Source: Uranotaenia lowii
Lineage: Eukaryota > Arthropoda > Insecta > Diptera > Culicidae
Direction of reading: 5' to 3'
Assembly (NCBI RefSeq): GCF_029784155.1
Contig: NC_073692.1
Coordinates: 433,051,324 to 433,115,323 of the forward strand
Length of the DNA stretch: 64,000 bases
The translations under genes were made by a program, and so were the position numbers. Numbering within the stretch: the first letter of the stretch is position 1; each line of letters starts with the position of its first letter. Below the pieces are notes generated by a model that saw only the letters and a list, made by a program, of their open reading frames with translations, had not been told where the DNA came from and made no database searches. This document shows, piece after piece, positions 60,251 to 64,000 of the stretch.

Positions 60251-60533
60251 ACTAGCTGACCCGGTAAACTTCGTTTTACCCGTTACTTAATAAATCGTTG
60301 GAAAATGTTTACAGTTCCTTAACTTCTTCGTGCTCGTTTTTATAAATAAGATGTGATGAAATAATTTTGTATGGGGACCCCCTTTCATAAAAAGTGAGAT
60401 CCTTGAAACTATTATACAAACCATCTCTGACCTAAAAAACCCTCGGATACCAAATTTCACTCAATTCCGACCGACCATTCATACGTGATGTTGTTACAAA
60501 GAAAACGCCTCCATTTTTATAAATAAGATCTAG
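60251..60533 (+). repeat. CTAGCTGACCCGG dispersed repeat, copy 2
   Basis: Starts ACTAGCTGACCCGGTAAACT and ends CCATTTTTATAAATAAGATC, close to the (T)ATATATAGAT-type end seen at the 3' ends of several insect non-LTR-related repeats. Matches 39096-39335 over the first 200 bases and is more complete. Confidence 0.6.
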
Positions 60534-60540
60534 AAAAAAA

Positions 60541-61022
60541 AACTAAAATGGACTAGAAAATTTTGAAAAGAAAGAACTATTTTTCGTGATTATTTTCCGA
60601 GAAACCTGATGGCTGTTTGAGCCACCGAACGCTTCGTAAAAAGTAGTTATGGCTTTTTTACCCTCAATTTTCCTACATTTTTCAATCAATTCAGTAAAAA
60701 GTAAACTGAGTAAACTGAGTAAAATGAAGTAATGACCGTTTACCCTCAATTTCTCAAAAAATTTAAGCTTGGTCGGACTGGAAAATTTCGGAGCAAATGA
60801 GACTTATCAAGTGTGTTTTTCCGAGGAATTGAATAAAGTCTACTTGAGCCACCACACCCTTCGGAAAATGGGGTTATGGATAAACTATTTGAAAAATGTA
60901 GGGGAATGGGTGGTAAAAACTGCCATAACTCAATTTTCCGAAACGTACGGTGGCCTCCTGTTGATTTCTCGGGAAAAATCTCACATGATAAGTCTAGTTT
61001 TTTTCAAAATTTTCTAGTCCAA
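60541..61022. mobile_element. Three-armed foldback repeat
   Basis: A monomer of about 120 bases beginning TGGACTAGAAAATTTTGAAA and containing TTTCCGAGAAA, GAGCCACC, CTTCG and GTTATGG motifs occurs three times: plus at about 60549-60670, plus at about 60773-60895, and minus at about 61018-60897. The outer two form an inverted repeat. No target duplication or coding frame was found. Confidence 0.7.
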
Positions 61023-63094
61023 ATTAGTGTTTTTTTCTGAATTGTTTACAAGTATTGGGGAATGAAAGGTTCAAATGTCACTGTATCTTCATTCGAAAGC
61101 TCGAGCCCACTGTGCATTGTCAATACTTTGTATATAGCTTAGGCTTGGCCTATTCTGTGAATTTCTACCATTGCATGGTCTCCTCGTCCAGATTTGTATA
61201 GACTTATATTTGTAAAAATCGATTTTTTTTTATCTAGAATATGTTCACGTCAATTATCACAACACAACGCTGATAAGCAAAAGTGTATATATGTTCGTGT
61301 GAAATACAAAAAAAAACACAAAAATTCTCATTTCCAAATGTATGAAATAAAGCCTAACTAAAAGAAGGCATATTTGCAGAACAATCGATGCATGTGCATA
61401 AAGTAAAAGTTGAAAAATGTTATTAGAATGTTAAGCTAAGACAGATGGTGTCAAATTTCCATACAAACTTGAGCGTCGCCAAGCGTCTCCTTAGAGTTAA
61501 TCAAATCAGCTCAAATTTGGCGTGGGGCCTTCTGGCAAGTCAAAAAGCGTTTTAAACCCTCTTTTGTTTGGAAACAAACAATTTTTGTATTTAGTACTTT
61601 AGTAAATCCTAAGTAGTATTCTACTTTAGTAAATCCTCAATCTATATAAAAATGTGGTAACAAAAAGGAACTTTATTTTATTTTTATGAATAAGTCATTT
61701 GTCATTATTATTCTTTTGAATAACAAATTAAGAAAAACCAATGTTATTCGACGGAAGTAATAAACAGTTCCTTATTGATTATGGCTAGGATTGTTCTCGT
61801 TTTAATATTTATGTACTTGAAATCCATATTCGCATTTTATGCCTTGTTCAATTAAAAAACTTATCCATCTTCATATGTACAATATTTTGCATTTGTCGCA
61901 CCAGACAGCAAACGAGACGCCTTTTCGATTGTCAAACAACTGCCACGTCACATCGTTCTAGTAGGTACCCCAATATGCAACAAACGGTAATTTAGGCCGG
62001 GAACCCGCATCCGGTCTTTATTCTGAATCGTCCCCCATCCCGAGCAGCAATAGTTAATGTGCTCTAGTCACGACAATCGAAAATGCAATGAACCATCATC
62101 ATTCTTCCGATGTCACACAGTTTGTTTGTTTCCGACAAAAAAAAAAAACAAAATCAAAGTTCCCCCAATACCAACGGCGACAAACACTCGACCCGGATTC
62201 ATCGATACCCGATTGCCGTTGCTTGCCCCTTGGGCCGATTTTCATTATACTGATGTGGTCATTGAGCGTAATTCAATCAAGATCAATTAAAATTCATTTA
62301 GAACCACCAGTTGAGCGTGAAGAAAGCGGACACAGTAAAATGCTGAACATGCCCTGGCCCGAGATTTCCTCAGTCAGACACGACGAGTAGCCCTGATTTT
62401 TGTCCTCCGCCGCACTACGCTGCTGGACGCAAATGGTCAATTGAACCGAATTGACTGCTCCATCCGAAGTTTGGTGGAGTGAGGGAATCGACACGGCTCG
62501 ATGTGTAGGACGTGATTGAGCCGGTGTGTAATGCCGGTGTCCACACGCAGTTCGGGTGTGCGGTCAATTAATTTGTCCGAATTCCAGGCGCGTGGATTTC
62601 GGAATGTTGGTACCAACTTTCGAGGAAAAGAACACAACAGGCCGACATCAGCTCTGAATGCCTTGCTTGGTAGGTATGAGGAGCCTTAGAGACTGCCGAA
62701 TTCTTTGTTTAGTTGAGTTTTGGCATGGGCCTCTCAGTAGGCGTTGGAACGTGAAGAATGGGACGTAGATCTAGGGCTACCAAGATACTTTAAAAAATGA
62801 ACCTGTTCAAACAAACAAATGTTACCTACTGAAATTTTGTAAGAAGTTGTTCTTACATCAAATCTACATATATTTTCAATGTTAAAATTTCTTAATTGAA
62901 GTTTTAACTTTATTTTGTTGTAATTGTTCTAACTTATTGATTGGGATGTTTGGGTATGATGAATGCTTCTAACCTGATTACAAACTCCACCTCTTATTGA
63001 CAAAAAGGCCTTTCATAAAAATGAAACATACAATTTTGATTATATTTGCAACAATAAGCAAACAGAACCAAATTTTATATGTGAAAGTGGGACC
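61023..63094. other. Unassigned DNA, about 2 kb
   Basis: 61900-62760 is less AT-rich than its flanks and has overlapping short frames on both strands (62057-62637) without recognised domains. No RNA gene or repeat family identified. Confidence 0.3.
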
Positions 63095-63101
63095 AGGAAA
63101 G

Positions 63102-63427
63102 CACTGACCATACTGACTGGACACTCGATTTCGTTTGTTGGATAATTTTTCCAACAGTACGCAATATCGATTCCAGAATGCGCATCGATCGATTTGATGA
63201 AATGCTATCCCAGTTAGAAAGTTCCACCCAACTTTCGAAAAAAAAATGGTAATTGAGACGATGAAATCGGGCTAAACAGGTACATTTTTCCTACAGGGCA
63301 TTTGTATCGGAAAAATGGTAGGTTCGCCACCTACCGTCGGTATTGCGAACCTGCAAAATGTGACGAAAAAAATTAGCCAGAAAATGATCGAATTTTTGTT
63401 CTAAGTGTCCTGTCAGTATGGTCAGTG
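63102..63427. mobile_element. 326-bp MITE with 7-bp target duplication
   Basis: Termini CACTGACCATACTGACTGGA (left) and, reverse complemented, CACTGACCATACTGACAGGA (right) match over 24 bases with one difference. AGGAAAG is duplicated immediately outside (63095-63101 and 63428-63434). A 7-bp duplication is unusual for the common superfamilies; P-like (7-8 bp) or hAT-like (5-8 bp) transposition are the candidates. There is an internal GGTAGGTTCG...GGTATTGCGAACC-like patch. No coding frame. Confidence 0.85.
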
Positions 63428-63434
63428 AGGAAAG

Positions 63435-64000
63435 GTTCCTGAAGTTCAAAACCTATTCTTTCTCAAAAAAGGATTCTCATAACTTCAGAATTATCAAGCA
63501 AATGGCTTGCGAAAATTTTTGGAGATATAGATAAAAACTAGCTAAATAAATTTTCTTTATCAGATTTTCAATAAATGACCTGGTAAAAAGTGGATTGGCA
63601 TATATAAGACTTTTTGTGTTTTGATGCGCGAGTCGAGGAAGGTTTTTTTTTGATGTACCATATAAGATTTTTTTAAAACATCATTCCGGTAAATATTGGT
63701 CAAGGATTGAATCGATGCACGCAGGAGTATATAGTAAAAAAAGTTGGCCAAAATAGTTTTTGATGTTCATACTCAAACATACGTTTGAATATTTTGGAAT
63801 AAGAATATTAAAATATTAATAATGTTTATAAAAATAATGTTTAGCCAATTCAATTACCTAGTAGCTATTTTTAAGCTTTCTGATAATAAAAAAAAAACAA
63901 TATCAGTATCGAATCTGCTTTATACTTCAAACATCATCTCCACCTTGAATAATATAAATATCATTAAATTATTCGTATGATAATTCTCTTATTTACTTAC
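63435..64000. other. Unassigned AT-rich DNA
   Basis: Nothing supportable to the end of the window. Confidence 0.4.

Noticed and set aside
62057..62637. Several 66-100 codon frames on both strands
   Set aside because: Mutually overlapping with no recognisable motif.

Overview
This window looks like intergenic or intronic DNA from an insect genome, most likely a dipteran and possibly a mosquito. It is AT-rich, I recognise no host gene or exon with confidence, and most of what can be identified is transposable elements and tandem arrays. The lineage is inferred from the mix of element types (a Jockey/CR1-type LINE, tRNA-derived SINEs, many small TIR elements with TA, TAA, TTAA, 7-bp and 8-bp target duplications). 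No marker gene proves it.

Layout. 1-7.4 kb: a 298-bp MITE (149-446), a TIR element carrying a tRNA-like unit (1050-1792), and a minus-strand 5'-truncated LINE (about 1870-7365). The LINE is split by a 2.1-kb DNA transposon (3696-5807) and frameshifted by a 17-bp tandem duplication. 7.9-16.6 kb: a piggyBac-like TTAA MITE, a 1.4-kb TA element with subterminal repeats, a palindromic repeat, a SINE, half of a foldback element, a possible BEL/Pao gag remnant, and unassigned DNA. 16.7-23.2 kb: very homogeneous arrays of the 9-mer ACAAAAATG, split by a retroposon 3' end and by an assembly gap of exactly 500 N. 25.5-36.2 kb: a hAT-like element with a nested element, a second TTAA element, another SINE copy, a TA MITE, a short inverted 9-mer array, a dead + strand RT fragment, and two foldback elements. 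37-43 kb: further hAT-like and CTAGCTGACCCGG repeats, and a 7-mer GAGACNT array. 44.5-53.4 kb: a large 9-mer domain whose unit changes in blocks (ATCATAAAA, ATCATTAAA, ATCATGAAA, ATCTTAAAA), containing a second copy of the tRNA-bearing TIR element and an internal segmental duplication. 53.4-64 kb: unassigned DNA with a complete SINE (26-bp target duplication), a hAT-like copy, a three-armed foldback and a MITE with a 7-bp target duplication.

No set of genes works together here. The only proteins with a recognisable function are the endonuclease and reverse transcriptase parts of the LINE family, and both are broken. The long open frames across the 9-mer arrays follow from a unit length divisible by three and are not genes. 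The observations most worth following up are the tRNA-like pol III unit shared by two copies of one TIR element, the chain of one-base changes that links all the 9-mer arrays, and the duplicated block inside the 44-53 kb domain that may preserve the empty site of the TIR insertion.
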